Assembly: GCA_900545585.1 (NCBI GenBank)
Contig: UQZR01000012.1
Span: 1-64,000 of the forward strand
Source of the DNA: an uncultured Eubacteriales bacterium
GTDB taxonomy: Bacteria; Bacillota; Clostridia; Oscillospirales; Oscillospiraceae
Reading direction: 5' to 3'
Length of the DNA stretch: 64,000 nucleotides
This document shows positions 8,335 to 17,384 of this stretch, piece by piece. The notes below the pieces were generated by a model, which saw only the letters and a program-made list of their open reading frames with translations, was not told where the DNA came from and ran no database searches. The translations under genes were made by a program, and so were the position numbers. Position 1 is the stretch's first letter. Every line of letters begins with the position of its first letter.

Positions 8335-8488
8335 GAACACGAAAATGCTGAACCATGACATCATGGTGAAAGAGAAAAAATTGAACGAGAGTTGGAGGCA
8401 GTTCAAGAAACTGCAGCAGCCCATCAAGAGGCGGTGCCCGGTAATGAAGGCGCATGTCGTTCCTCGCCCGACGAGGAGGGGGTGCTGA
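8335..8488 (+). pseudogene. short gene with an apparent frameshift before the YqaJ gene
   Basis: The frame opens with an ATG at 8335 (or 8329) behind AGAAAGGCAGG and encodes MNTKMLNHDIMVKEKK. After the run of six A at about 8377 it becomes Arg/Pro rich and stops at 8488. The neighbouring frame from the same point reads like native protein (KIERELEAVQETAAAHQEA) and runs without a stop into the YqaJ gene. One extra A in the run would join the two. This may be a genuine mutation, a sequencing error, or simply a 51-residue peptide followed by a separate gene. Confidence 0.45.
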
Positions 8489-8490
8489 GT

Positions 8491-10125
8491 ATGCCGGATA
8501 GCTGTGCGGCATTGAAGGAAGCGCATCAACCGCAGGTACTGGTCGAGACCGCAGGCTTATCCGAAAAGGAATGGCTCGCTTATCGGCGAAAAGGAATTGG
8601 TGGCAGTGATGTGGCTGCGCTGCTGGGTATATCACCCTGGCGGACGGCCCGTGACCTGTACTACGACAAGCTGAATATTGCAGCGGTTGAGGACAACGAA
8701 GAAAACTGGGTTGCTCTGGAAATGGGGCATCTGCTGGAGCCGCTAGTGGCGAAAATTTTCCAGCATCGGACCGGCTACAAGATATATCAGGTCAAGAAGA
8801 TGTTCCAGCACCCCAAGTATCCCTGGATGCTGGCGGATGTGGACTACTTTGTGGAACTTCCGGATGGTACGACCGCAATTCTGGAAATCAAAACCACGAA
8901 CTACAATGCCAAGGATCACTGGTGGCTGAACGGGGAAGAAACTGTTCCGGTCTACTACGAAACCCAGGGGCGCCATTACATGGCCGTTATGAATGTGGAT
9001 CGCTGCTTCTTCTGCTGTCTGTACGGCAACAACGAGGAAGAAACCATCATTCGTGAGATTCGCCGCGACGAGGCTTATGAGGATGAGATGATTTTCTTGG
9101 AACAACATTTCTGGGAGAACTATGTCCTTGCCAAAACACCGCCGCCCTATACCGAGGAGGGCGATCTTGTAATTGAAAGCGTGCGCCGGCATACGGGTCC
9201 TGCGGATAAGGACGCCCCTGTGGTGACCTTTGATTATTCTCTGACTGCCAAGCTGATGCGGTATCTCCAGCTCCAAGAAGAAAAGAAACGTGCTGAAAAG
9301 AACAGCAAGGAAATCGATGCGGATATGCAACGGCTGAAAGGAGCATTGATTGCCGAAATGGGCAAGAGCTGCAAAGCCATTTGCCAGCAGGACGGCGTAA
9401 ATTATACGGTCACCTACAATCCGGTGCGGAAGCCTATGGCAGAACGGCTGCACTATGACACCAGTGATGAAATCGTCTACCGTGTGCGCAAACTGCGCCA
9501 GCGGCACGATGAACTGGTCCTTCAGAGTGAAGCTGGGAGTCTGGAGGAGCAGGCATCGAAAATGGCGGCGAAATATCCCCATGTCAACGACATCTGCATG
9601 GAGCTGCAGAAAAAATATGCCTACAGCGATGGCGACTACACGGTGCTTGCGCCCCAAAACATCTTTGCCATCATCAAAGAGGGGCGTATGCTCCACCATT
9701 GCGTCGGGAATGACGGAAGTGGTGAGCGGTATTATGAGCGCATCGAGCGCCGGGAGAGCTTCATCATGTTCCTTCGTCGGACGGATGAACCGGAAGACCC
9801 CTATTACACGCTTGAAATTGAGCCGGATGGTACTGTGAGGCAGAAACGCACCCTGTTTGACCGCCAATATGAGGACATCGAACAGGCAACGGAATTCCTG
9901 CTGAAGTGGCAGAAGGTCATAGCAACCCGTCTTACCGGCCGCGACCTGAAGCTGGCCGAACGGAGCCGTGAGCTGCGGAAGGAGGAATTTATCCAGATGC
10001 AGAAAGACCGTGTGATTATTCACACCGGGCATCTGGCTGGCCGTCTGCTGGCAGATGTGTTGTTGGCCGACTTAATGGAAAATACGGAAGTCATACAGCC
10101 GCAGGCACTCCCTGCAGCCGCGTGA
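8491..10125 (+). CDS. YqaJ-family exonuclease domain fused to a PcfJ-like domain
   Basis: Residues about 22-210 form a YqaJ viral-recombinase nuclease (lambda exonuclease fold): GIGGSDVAALLG, EPLVAK, ADVDYF and the metal-binding LEIKTTN, with Glu132 and Lys134 as the ExK pair. Residues about 355-510 resemble PcfJ proteins of conjugative elements, with RMLHHCVG (400-407) and PYYTLEIEPDGTVRQKR. In other elements these are usually two separate proteins, so the 544-residue product may be a natural fusion or the result of an in-frame deletion. ATG 8491 has GAGGAGGGGG upstream. The nuclease half probably takes part in recombination or replication of the element. Confidence 0.78.
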   Translation: MPDSCAALKEAHQPQVLVETAGLSEKEWLAYRRKGIGGSDVAALLGISPWRTARDLYYDKLNIAAVEDNEENWVALEMGHLLEPLVAKIFQHRTGYKIYQVKKMFQHPKYPWMLADVDYFVELPDGTTAILEIKTTNYNAKDHWWLNGEETVPVYYETQGRHYMAVMNVDRCFFCCLYGNNEEETIIREIRRDEAYEDEMIFLEQHFWENYVLAKTPPPYTEEGDLVIESVRRHTGPADKDAPVVTFDYSLTAKLMRYLQLQEEKKRAEKNSKEIDADMQRLKGALIAEMGKSCKAICQQDGVNYTVTYNPVRKPMAERLHYDTSDEIVYRVRKLRQRHDELVLQSEAGSLEEQASKMAAKYPHVNDICMELQKKYAYSDGDYTVLAPQNIFAIIKEGRMLHHCVGNDGSGERYYERIERRESFIMFLRRTDEPEDPYYTLEIEPDGTVRQKRTLFDRQYEDIEQATEFLLKWQKVIATRLTGRDLKLAERSRELRKEEFIQMQKDRVIIHTGHLAGRLLADVLLADLMENTEVIQPQALPAAA

Positions 10126-10190
10126 GACAGGTTCAATGGCCGGGCGTCCCTTGGGGCGTTCGGCCATTCATTTAAGAAAGGGGTTTTACA

Positions 10191-10328
10191 TTGAGCAAAT
10201 TGAAATTTGAGTACAACATCCGCGGTTATCGTTATGCTCCCGAGAGCTTCCACATCTATAAGGGGTTGCCGGGGCAGAAGAAGGATGAGATTTCTCTGTC
10301 CGATGAACAGCGCCAGAAGATGGGATAA
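10191..10328 (+). pseudogene. truncated small gene at the internal junction
   Basis: A TTG start at 10191 with AAGAAAGGGG 7 bp upstream begins a reading frame of 45 codons (MSKLKFEYNIRGYRY...). The frame stops just where the convergent gene from the other side loses its recognisable sequence. The good ribosome site and natural composition suggest the 5' part of a real element gene whose remainder was deleted, although a complete 45-residue protein cannot be excluded. Confidence 0.5.
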
Positions 10329-10329
10329 C

Positions 10330-10871
10330 ATAGATGCCGCCGGAGGTAAGGAGCACACCAGTGAAGCGAGAACTGCGGATCTGCGTGGTATCCACCCCCA
10401 TCTCCTTGACTTCGCGGGAACTGTAAAATGAGGGATACTTCACGGCCCCATCGGAATAGCCCTGCGGGGCAAAAACCTTCGGTTTTTCATCTTGGAAAAG
10501 TCCAACCCCTGCATTGTCCATCGTGACATAGGTTTCTGCCAGACGGTGAAGACGAAGCCGACGCCCAATCTCGCTTTTCAGCCGGTTGGTGTCGGTATCA
10601 CCTGTCAGATAGGAAGCAAAACGCTCAGGCCAGTTGTCCAGCAGCCTGTTTTTGGCGCGAACGCCTAAACGATAGCCGCGGAGTTTGTCTCGGTAATAGG
10701 TGCGGAGTAGCCCGCTCTTTTTCAGATCGGTCACAACCGACTCCAAATAGTAAGGACTGGCTGGGAGACGGTTGAGCTGGCTGGTGGGGAACTCTCCAGA
10801 GATGGCTGTCAACGCCAGAAGCCGGAACGGGAGCGTGTCCGGCTGTGGAAATGTCCGGCTGCTTTTCCCAA
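10330..10871 (-). pseudogene. truncated, frameshifted winged-helix gene of the conjugation module
   Basis: The minus-strand frame contains a natural-looking protein: LPFRLLALTAISGEFPT, then YYLESVVTDLKKSGLLRTYY, a plausible winged helix, and later GVLLTSGGIYVI. It is broken at both ends. At the 5' end the best start is TTG 10871 behind GGGAGGTGATCAC, but that frame stops after 19 codons; one more A in the GGGAAAAGC run would bring it into the main frame. At the 3' end the sequence loses sense at about 10328, where it meets the convergent truncated gene. It probably belonged to the operon of the two genes upstream. Confidence 0.55.
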
Positions 10872-11017
10872 GTGATCACCTCCCTTGTGAATTGTTTTTT
10901 TACCGTGATGACTGAGAACTTCGGTAAAATTCTGCAGTGGCGCAAGTCTGGAAGCGTTGAAAATCCGGGCTTTTTTGTGCCATCAAGGTATGTCGGGAAA
11001 AATAAGGGCCAAAAGGC

Positions 11018-11680
11018 TCAAAAATCCGAGATGGTTTTCAAGCTCTCTTTGCGCTCTGCAAGCCATTGGGGAAACCGCTTTTTTTCCATGACAAAGATCT
11101 TGGTGCAGTCCTGCTCTCCCAGCTCTGTGGTATTATAGGCGTCGCATAGCAAGCCGGTATCATCGGCCATCACAAAGGTGGACAACAGATCCAACAACTG
11201 CTTTTCCTCCAGATTGTCATAATCACGCACCCGCCTGGTGGGAAGTGTTTGATCGTAAACTTGGGCAAAGCAGACAACACAATTCCGGTAATGGGGGAGA
11301 GGCTGTTCCTTTGCGTACTGCTCCAGAGCGAAATAGAGCGTGTCTAACAGAAACTCGGAACTTTGCCGTTGCCGGCGCTTCGGGAGAAGCCCGGGAAGGG
11401 TCACTTCCAGGACCCCGTTTTCATAGGCTATCGAGATGCCCTGCGCCACGCTGGCGGATTGGAGATACTCGCCCTTCTGGATGGAGGTGCTGGAATATAT
11501 CAAATGCCGCAGCCGGCAGGCAATCCGTTCCGCCCGAAGCGCAGCATCGGTAGAGAGAATTTCGTAATTGTCGGGATAGCGTTGGATGTCTGTTGTGTCC
11601 ATCGCATACAGCGCATTACTCAAACGGGATATATCGTCGAGAATGCTCCCTATTCTGCGGGAAATCAGTTTTCGATCCAA
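11018..11680 (-). CDS. conjugative-element protein of unknown function (DUF6100-like)
   Basis: A 220-residue soluble protein with an N-terminal helical region (about 1-75) and a C-terminal half containing RRVRDYDNLEEKQLLDLL and ADDTGLLCDAYNTTE. I associate this pattern with the DUF6100 family of Firmicutes integrative elements, from memory only. No enzyme motif or membrane segment is visible. It starts 3 bp after the DUF5697-like gene ends, so the two belong to one leftward operon downstream of the VirB4 gene. Confidence 0.65.
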   Translation of the reverse strand: MDRKLISRRIGSILDDISRLSNALYAMDTTDIQRYPDNYEILSTDAALRAERIACRLRHLIYSSTSIQKGEYLQSASVAQGISIAYENGVLEVTLPGLLPKRRQRQSSEFLLDTLYFALEQYAKEQPLPHYRNCVVCFAQVYDQTLPTRRVRDYDNLEEKQLLDLLSTFVMADDTGLLCDAYNTTELGEQDCTKIFVMEKKRFPQWLAERKESLKTISDF

Positions 11681-11683
11681 AAA

Positions 11684-12211
11684 TCATGTGCCTCCTGCTT
11701 TCTTGAAATACTGGGTTTGTCCATCTTGAGATACGGTGCAAAAACCGGATATGTCGTGACAGTCGATTTTGGCAATCTGTGTCGGAGAATCGACCAAGAT
11801 GATGCGGCGGCTACCGCCCTTGTTGCCCCGTAGAGCATGACAGACTAACGCTTCCTGTCCATGGGCGACATAGGCGACTTCATACAGTTCCCCATCGGCA
11901 AAAAAGACCAGTTTGACAGGAAACTCCGCAGGTGCATGATAATCAGCCTGCTGAATGAAATCCAAAAGGACCCACACCGCCTTGATAAGCGCCTGATCAG
12001 CTTTGGGCGGATAGCCGGCAGGAAAATATCCGCCGTTATCACTTTGGAAAATGCGGCCCTGCCTTTCCAGATGGGAAAGCAGGGCTTTCGCTGTTTCAGA
12101 CTTGCCAGGGTGAAAGCAAAGAAGCTGCTGCTGGCTGAGACCAGGATACATAGTCACTGTCCGCAGTAGCGTTGCAGCTTCATTTCCATAGATTTCAGCC
12201 CTGGTCCTCAT
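11684..12211 (-). CDS. winged-helix protein of conjugative elements (DUF5697-like)
   Basis: A 175-residue protein whose N-terminal half (MRTRAEIYGNEAATLLRTV, then LSQQQLLCFHPGKSETAKALLSHLERQGRIF) reads as a winged helix. The pattern matches what I recall of DUF5697, a family found in integrative elements. The C-terminal half (KLVFFADGELYEVAYV, SRRIILVDSPTQI) looks like an alpha/beta domain. The start is taken as ATG 12211, 6 bp after AGGAGGTGAGCTC; the open frame extends 29 codons further without a ribosome site. It probably acts in regulation or transfer of the element. Confidence 0.66.
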   Translation of the reverse strand: MRTRAEIYGNEAATLLRTVTMYPGLSQQQLLCFHPGKSETAKALLSHLERQGRIFQSDNGGYFPAGYPPKADQALIKAVWVLLDFIQQADYHAPAEFPVKLVFFADGELYEVAYVAHGQEALVCHALRGNKGGSRRIILVDSPTQIAKIDCHDISGFCTVSQDGQTQYFKKAGGT

Positions 12212-12345
12212 GAGCTCACCTCCTGTTTGTAAAAATAGATGACACATAAAAGACGCCATCGGGACGCCTTCCAAAAAATAATCGTTGAAAGGCGTCATCG
12301 CAGCGTCTATTTGGCGTGTTTTGAAGAAATGTAGGAGAACAAGGG

Positions 12346-15147
12346 TTATGCAGACTCCTGTTCACGGCGCTTGCGCTCCAGAATTTCACGAAGTTCACGC
12401 CGGTCGGTGGTGATCAGGTCTTTCTCAAGAGGGCTGGCCTTAAACTCAACCATGACATTGTTGTTGTTGGTCGAGATCAAGCCATTGCCACGCTCAAAAT
12501 GGGTGACCTCCATCGTTTCCGCATCGGACAGATGCAGGGTCTCCTGAACCCGTTCCGCTTCATCATCTTCCAGGTTAAGAATGATCTTTGTCTTGCTGTT
12601 GTTGATGATACCTTTGCCAAAGCGACCTTCATCCAGATTGAAGAAATCGTTGAGGTCTTGGCTCGCGAAGACCGCCGAGCCACCATACCCACGTATCGTT
12701 TTTGCAATCTCCAAGAGGAAATCGCCGGCCAGTCGTGTGCCTGTGGCGCCGGCGCCGGAAAGGAGCTGCCAGCATTCATCGATGAAGATGGTTTTTTCTT
12801 CTGTGCGGTCGGCCTTTGCCCGGTCCCACACGAAATCAAGCGCCACAAACATACCTACAGTTAGCAGATCGCCGGTGAGCGAGGAAATGTCCAGCACGGT
12901 ATATTTGTTATCCAGACTTACATTGGTCTGCTTGTTAAATGTATTGGCCGAACCGTGAACCAGACGGTTGAGAATATGAGCCATGCGGGTAGTTTCCGGC
13001 GCAGCTTTCAGAATCTCATGCAGGTCGCCCAGCACCGGCATTTCCCGGTACTGACCCGGGTTGGCCGGGTCATCCAGTGAAGCGTTATCATGCGTAATGC
13101 CCTTTGCGTTGTAAGTGCGGATCAACGCTTCGTCCAAAAGCTGACGCTCTTCATGGCTCATATCGGGAATGAGCAGGCTGAAAAAGATGTGCAGCTGCTG
13201 GATTTTTGCCGCCAATTCAGAAAGCTGGATTCCGGGGCCGTCCAGAAGTTCATTGACAGACCGATCAACCTTGCGGATCTCCATAACATTGATGCAGTGA
13301 GGGCTTGCCGGGGAGATTTGGATAAACTCGCCGCCCACATTTGCACAGGCGCGGTGAAACTCGTGCCCCTTCAAGGGAGCGACGATGAAAATAGGGATAT
13401 TTTTACGCCGCATTCTTAACGCCATAAGCTGCATTGTGAAGGTTTTGCCTGCGCCACTGGTACCTAAAATCGAAATGTTGGCATTTTTGTAGATCGCGGA
13501 ATTGAAAATATCCACGATGATGAGGGAACTGTTGTACTTGTTGACCCCCAAAAGGATGCCGTTGTCGTCACACATCTCAAAGGAGGTGAAGGGGTAGCAG
13601 CTTGCGGCGCCGCCAGTCAGCAGGTTGCGCTTGCCACGCTCAAAAAGTCCTTTCTCCATGGATACCAGCGGGAGCGCGGAGAGAAACGCCTGTTCCTCAC
13701 GAAAATGGCAGGAACGGACATCCATATCCTGCGAAAGCAGAAGCTTTTTCATCTCGCTGACCTTCCATTCCAAATCTTCCTCAGTAGGGGCAGTAACGGT
13801 AATCAACAGATTCAGATAGTAGAAGTCCTCGTTGTTGGAAAGACCTTCCTTCAGAAAATAGCCGCTTCGGATGGCGCCGTCGATGTCGTCAAAATCAGTG
13901 TTGGTGTCGCTCGCGTCCTTGATTTTGGAACGATTGATGCGGAGCTGCTGGCCTACCCGCTGGATGATGCGCTCTTTGGGCTGCCTGGAAAGGAACATGT
14001 CCATGTCGATGCCGTCGCCGGCGTTGACGATTAAACTCAGCCATCCGGCGGGAACCTGCGTCTTATAACCATCCGACGGAATCAGCAAATAGGCGTAGTA
14101 CAGCCCGTCTATGCACAGATAGCTCCCATGAGTAAAATCAATACTCTTGGGAGCGGCAAACTCGGCTGCAGGGATATGGTCAATCTCGCTTTCCCGGCCT
14201 TTTGCCGCATACTGTGCAACAACCTCCTGTGCCCGGAGTGCCAGCGGTTTGATGACGCTCTCATTTCGGCAGAGGAGATTATAAAGAACATCAACCGTAA
14301 ATTCGTCCTCGTTTTCGGGGATAATCACTTCATTACCGCATTGCCGGAGGTAATTGGATGCAGTATGTACGGCGCTTTGCAGGGATTGAATAGCTTCCTC
14401 TTCCTGTTCCGAACGCCGGGTGTTGTTCCATGGCTCATACTCAAAAATCAGGAAAAAGCGCCGTGTGACAGCTTCCCGGGCGCCGATCTGCTGCACAAAG
14501 CTCAGATAGTCTTCCTGCATCAAACGGCACTGCTCATTTTTCTCCTGAGCCATCTCCCTGCGTACTGTGTCCAAATGACGGTTGATGTCCGCCCGACGGG
14601 TCAGCACCTTGATCTGCAGCTTGACGGGAGAGATTTTCAGATACGACACAAAAGAGTAGATGATATTGCGCTGCTCTCTTGCGCTGCGGAGCATAAAGTT
14701 GATGGGAACCACCTCGACCACCTTGACATACCGGTGGTCTTTGGTGTAGATGATGCCGTTCTGGATCTTTTCGATGGGAAGATAGTCTGCCACCGGATTC
14801 AGGCAGGCGGGCGGCTGCTCTTTGATATGAGCGGGGCGCTTGGGTGGACATGCCTTCTCCTTCCGCTTGTTGGGCTTTTTCTTCGCTTTTTTGGACGAAA
14901 GTTCTTTCTTCGGCTTTTTCTTGGGCCGGAGCTTCTCACGAATCTCGTAACTGCGAACCTCGTCAAACTCAGCTGGAAAATCCGATTCACCGGAACGCCT
15001 GCGCTTCGGAGGGCGAGACTCCTTTTCTTTCGGAGCCCTCTGCTTGAGATGTCTGCCGGGGCGTTTCATAGCGCCTTTTATGGTGTGGGCAGCGGATGCT
15101 CCGGTTTCCACGGCATCGGCAAGACCAGTCTTTTTTTCTTCACCCAT
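12346..15147 (-). CDS. VirB4/TraE-like conjugation ATPase
   Basis: The motor ATPase of a type IV secretion system, normally at the inner membrane base of the conjugation channel. The 933-residue protein has a long Lys/Arg/Pro-rich N-terminal extension (about 1-115) and a VirB4 N-terminal domain (about 120-520). The ATPase domain carries Walker A GTSGAGKT near 560 and the Walker B region KTIFIDECWQLL near 780, followed by GGSAVFASQDLNDF. It is adjacent to VirB6-like and VirB2-like genes. The start ATG touches the stop codon of the upstream gene. It appears full length although the rest of the element is decayed. Confidence 0.9.
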   Translation of the reverse strand: MGEEKKTGLADAVETGASAAHTIKGAMKRPGRHLKQRAPKEKESRPPKRRRSGESDFPAEFDEVRSYEIREKLRPKKKPKKELSSKKAKKKPNKRKEKACPPKRPAHIKEQPPACLNPVADYLPIEKIQNGIIYTKDHRYVKVVEVVPINFMLRSAREQRNIIYSFVSYLKISPVKLQIKVLTRRADINRHLDTVRREMAQEKNEQCRLMQEDYLSFVQQIGAREAVTRRFFLIFEYEPWNNTRRSEQEEEAIQSLQSAVHTASNYLRQCGNEVIIPENEDEFTVDVLYNLLCRNESVIKPLALRAQEVVAQYAAKGRESEIDHIPAAEFAAPKSIDFTHGSYLCIDGLYYAYLLIPSDGYKTQVPAGWLSLIVNAGDGIDMDMFLSRQPKERIIQRVGQQLRINRSKIKDASDTNTDFDDIDGAIRSGYFLKEGLSNNEDFYYLNLLITVTAPTEEDLEWKVSEMKKLLLSQDMDVRSCHFREEQAFLSALPLVSMEKGLFERGKRNLLTGGAASCYPFTSFEMCDDNGILLGVNKYNSSLIIVDIFNSAIYKNANISILGTSGAGKTFTMQLMALRMRRKNIPIFIVAPLKGHEFHRACANVGGEFIQISPASPHCINVMEIRKVDRSVNELLDGPGIQLSELAAKIQQLHIFFSLLIPDMSHEERQLLDEALIRTYNAKGITHDNASLDDPANPGQYREMPVLGDLHEILKAAPETTRMAHILNRLVHGSANTFNKQTNVSLDNKYTVLDISSLTGDLLTVGMFVALDFVWDRAKADRTEEKTIFIDECWQLLSGAGATGTRLAGDFLLEIAKTIRGYGGSAVFASQDLNDFFNLDEGRFGKGIINNSKTKIILNLEDDEAERVQETLHLSDAETMEVTHFERGNGLISTNNNNVMVEFKASPLEKDLITTDRRELREILERKRREQESA

Positions 15148-16140
15148 TTAGATCTTGTCCTTTCTGCGGGGAGTGGGGGGCAGCTTCTTGACGATTGACT
15201 CGTTGTAGGCTATCGACCCATCCGGTGCCATGTAGGGGGATTTCTCCACAGTGTCAACAGCGTATTGCTTATACCATGCCGCACCGTCGGCGGAATGAAC
15301 CGTTGTGTATTGGCCCTCGGGTGCAACATACTGATCTGCATGATACATTCCGAAAGCGATGCCTTCCGGATGCTCGGCGGTAACTTCGGTGCCTGTGATA
15401 CGCCCGCCGCCGATCTCAACATTCTGGTATTGAGGAATGTTTTCAGCACCGGCTTCCAAAGCAGCGTGCCCCATGTAAGAGTGCAAAGCGTCAACAGCTT
15501 TCTCACCGGAAATTGTACCCATCTGGGTAATGTTCCCGGTGGCAACAGAACCGATCACATTGTTGGCGAAATTGCCGCCCTTGCTGACGGACGAAGTATA
15601 GATGTGGCCGCCGATACCCCCTGCAGCACCGCCTACGAGACCACCAAGGCCAGAGGCTTTTGTTTCTGAGGGAGTTGTTGCTGTTTTTACCGCATTGTTC
15701 GTGACCTTCCGGCCAATCACCCCAGCCAAACCGCCGCTGGCAAAGCCGGCACCAAAGCCGCCACCCTTACCGCCACCGCTTGCATTCACATGGGTGGAAT
15801 TGCTGCTGTGCCCACCGCCGAAATGGTGGCTGGAAAAGCTCTTGAATCCACTGAAGCCCCGGGCGGCTATTAAGGCCTCCGCCAGCATACTGCCGCCGGT
15901 ATGACCTACATTGACCCCAAGACTTGCCATGAAAGAGTCGATTTTCTGTGATACTTTGAGAAAACCAATCGCACACATGAACCAAATCAGGACATTGCCG
16001 GATACAGCTTCTTTGCCCACGGCGTCTACCTGTGCCTGCACTTCTTCCTCCGAAACGGCGGCAAAAGCGGGTTGGCAGCACAGGCAGGCAAGAAGACCGA
16101 CCATGAGCGCAAGAAACAGAATTCTTCTGAGTTTTTTCAT
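15148..16140 (-). CDS. secreted or membrane, glycine-rich conjugation-module protein
   Basis: A 330-residue product starting at ATG 16140, behind AAGGAGGGGCG. It has a signal peptide (MKKLRRILFLALMVGLLACLC, cleavage near AFA), a hydrophobic stretch at about 45-65, a His/Ser/Gly-rich segment (FSSHHFGGGHSSNS) and a long Gly/Ala-rich region to about residue 190. The C-terminal third is soluble (HADQYVAPEGQYTTVHSADG). Such proteins lie between VirB6 and VirB4 genes in Firmicutes conjugative elements and are thought to belong to the channel. I cannot assign a role within it. Confidence 0.65.
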   Translation of the reverse strand: MKKLRRILFLALMVGLLACLCCQPAFAAVSEEEVQAQVDAVGKEAVSGNVLIWFMCAIGFLKVSQKIDSFMASLGVNVGHTGGSMLAEALIAARGFSGFKSFSSHHFGGGHSSNSTHVNASGGGKGGGFGAGFASGGLAGVIGRKVTNNAVKTATTPSETKASGLGGLVGGAAGGIGGHIYTSSVSKGGNFANNVIGSVATGNITQMGTISGEKAVDALHSYMGHAALEAGAENIPQYQNVEIGGGRITGTEVTAEHPEGIAFGMYHADQYVAPEGQYTTVHSADGAAWYKQYAVDTVEKSPYMAPDGSIAYNESIVKKLPPTPRRKDKI

Positions 16141-16151
16141 TACGCCCCTCC

Positions 16152-16862
16152 TTAAAGCGAAAGCGGGTTGGAGATAAACGAACCAACCATGCTCGTAAAT
16201 AGGCGCAGACACCAGGCGTTCATAAGCAGCAGAAAAATCTGCCCGCCCAGCATCCGGCACCAGGATTTCCAGATGTTTGATGTGGTCTGGCTTGCCCCCA
16301 TCGCAAAAGCGACTGGTGCAGTATAGACCAGCACACCAAGCAATACATATCGTTCCGCTGCTTCAAGCAGCAGTTTCAGATAGTTCCATGCCAAAATGAT
16401 GACCAGAATCAAAGTGATCAAGGCCACGGCTCCATTGGCGCATACACCGATGATCACCAGCATCACCGAATTGAAATCGGCAAAGCTGAGGGGCGGCAGT
16501 TCCGAATCCATGATCCAGCGGTACGGGGTGCCGCCGATGGTCAGTATCGTGTTGATGATCTCGTCTGAAAAAAGTGCCAGCAGAATGAAGAGAACCGAGC
16601 GGATGCTCAGCTTCACAGGATCTTCTGCCTCGATGCCGGCGCTCAGACCAAAATTCTTAAACAGCTGCCATACCCAGTTGAGCAAAATCAGACCGACAGC
16701 CAGAGCTACAAAAATCCCGTACATCGTCTCTGCGGCGGGGAAATAGCGCAGAAAAACGGTCATGTCACAACCAAGCGCGCCCAAAACCGAAGTAGTCACA
16801 AGGTCGAGACCTGCCATGATCTGCTCTGCAATCCATTCAACGATGCCATCCAGGATACCCAT
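16152..16862 (-). CDS. VirB6/TrbL-like polytopic membrane protein
   Basis: A 236-residue integral membrane protein with about five or six hydrophobic segments (near 48-68, 88-108, 130-155, 160-178 and 200-225). The N-terminus (MGILDGIVEWIAEQIMAGLD) and C-terminal half (LLEAAERYVLLGVLVYTAPVAFAMGAS) are typical of the TrbL/VirB6 proteins of Firmicutes elements, which form the inner-membrane channel of type IV secretion. A GGAGG ribosome site precedes ATG 16862. It sits in the usual order: pilin-like, VirB6-like, then VirB4. Confidence 0.8.
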   Translation of the reverse strand: MGILDGIVEWIAEQIMAGLDLVTTSVLGALGCDMTVFLRYFPAAETMYGIFVALAVGLILLNWVWQLFKNFGLSAGIEAEDPVKLSIRSVLFILLALFSDEIINTILTIGGTPYRWIMDSELPPLSFADFNSVMLVIIGVCANGAVALITLILVIILAWNYLKLLLEAAERYVLLGVLVYTAPVAFAMGASQTTSNIWKSWCRMLGGQIFLLLMNAWCLRLFTSMVGSFISNPLSL

Positions 16863-16901
16863 AAATTACGCCTCCTTCCAGCGGGTGTAGAGTTGTCTCT
16901 G

Positions 16902-17300
16902 TCATCCAGCCCACTGACCGCCGGCAAACAGAGGCGTCACATAAGCCATGATAAAGCCTAATCCGTTGAGGATCGCCCAGGTGATACAGATGCGCTTCAG
17001 CCAAGCACGGCTTTCATCGACGGTCCGGCCCGAGCGGGAGAAGTTCATCAGCAGCAGGGCGACCGAGGCGGTCACAATAGCCGCAATGGTGGAAATTGCG
17101 ACAATCTGCTTGTAGACATCCTGCATGATCTCTTTGGCTTTAGACCAAACATCGGTTGCAGCAAAGGCCGGCTGACAGAAAACCAGCGACATCGTGACGC
17201 AGAGAAAAGCCATATAGGCGAGTTTGGCAGCGGAAAAATGATGCTGAGGCGTGCGGTCGGCATCTTTCCGCTTCGACTGGGGAAGTTTCAGTTTCTTCAA
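16902..17300 (-). CDS. VirB2-like small membrane protein of the conjugation module
   Basis: A 132-residue protein with a basic N-terminus, a signal-like segment ending in FCQPAFA (about residue 52) and two further hydrophobic segments (IVAISTIAAIVTASVALLLM and ICITWAILNGLGFIMAYV). This is the VirB2/TrbC arrangement for a pilin or channel component. I chose TTG 17300, 9 bp behind GGAGGT. The longer open frame reaches 17471 but lacks a ribosome site and would cross a hairpin at 17354-17384. It is the first gene of the leftward transfer operon. Confidence 0.68.
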   Translation of the reverse strand: MKKLKLPQSKRKDADRTPQHHFSAAKLAYMAFLCVTMSLVFCQPAFAATDVWSKAKEIMQDVYKQIVAISTIAAIVTASVALLLMNFSRSGRTVDESRAWLKRICITWAILNGLGFIMAYVTPLFAGGQWAG

Positions 17301-17353
17301 TGTTTGAGGACCTCCAATCCAAATGTGATGATCGTTGCTCAAAAGCAAAGAAC

Positions 17354-17384
17354 AAGCCCGCACCTGATTTGCAGATGCGGGCTT
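17354..17384 (-). promoter_or_regulatory. hairpin in the leader of the transfer operon
   Basis: A 9-bp perfect stem AAGCCCGCA/TGCGGGCTT. On the minus strand it is followed by GTTCTTTGCTTTTG, a weak U-rich tract. It lies between the regulator genes and the VirB2-like gene and could be a terminator or attenuator. Confidence 0.5.
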
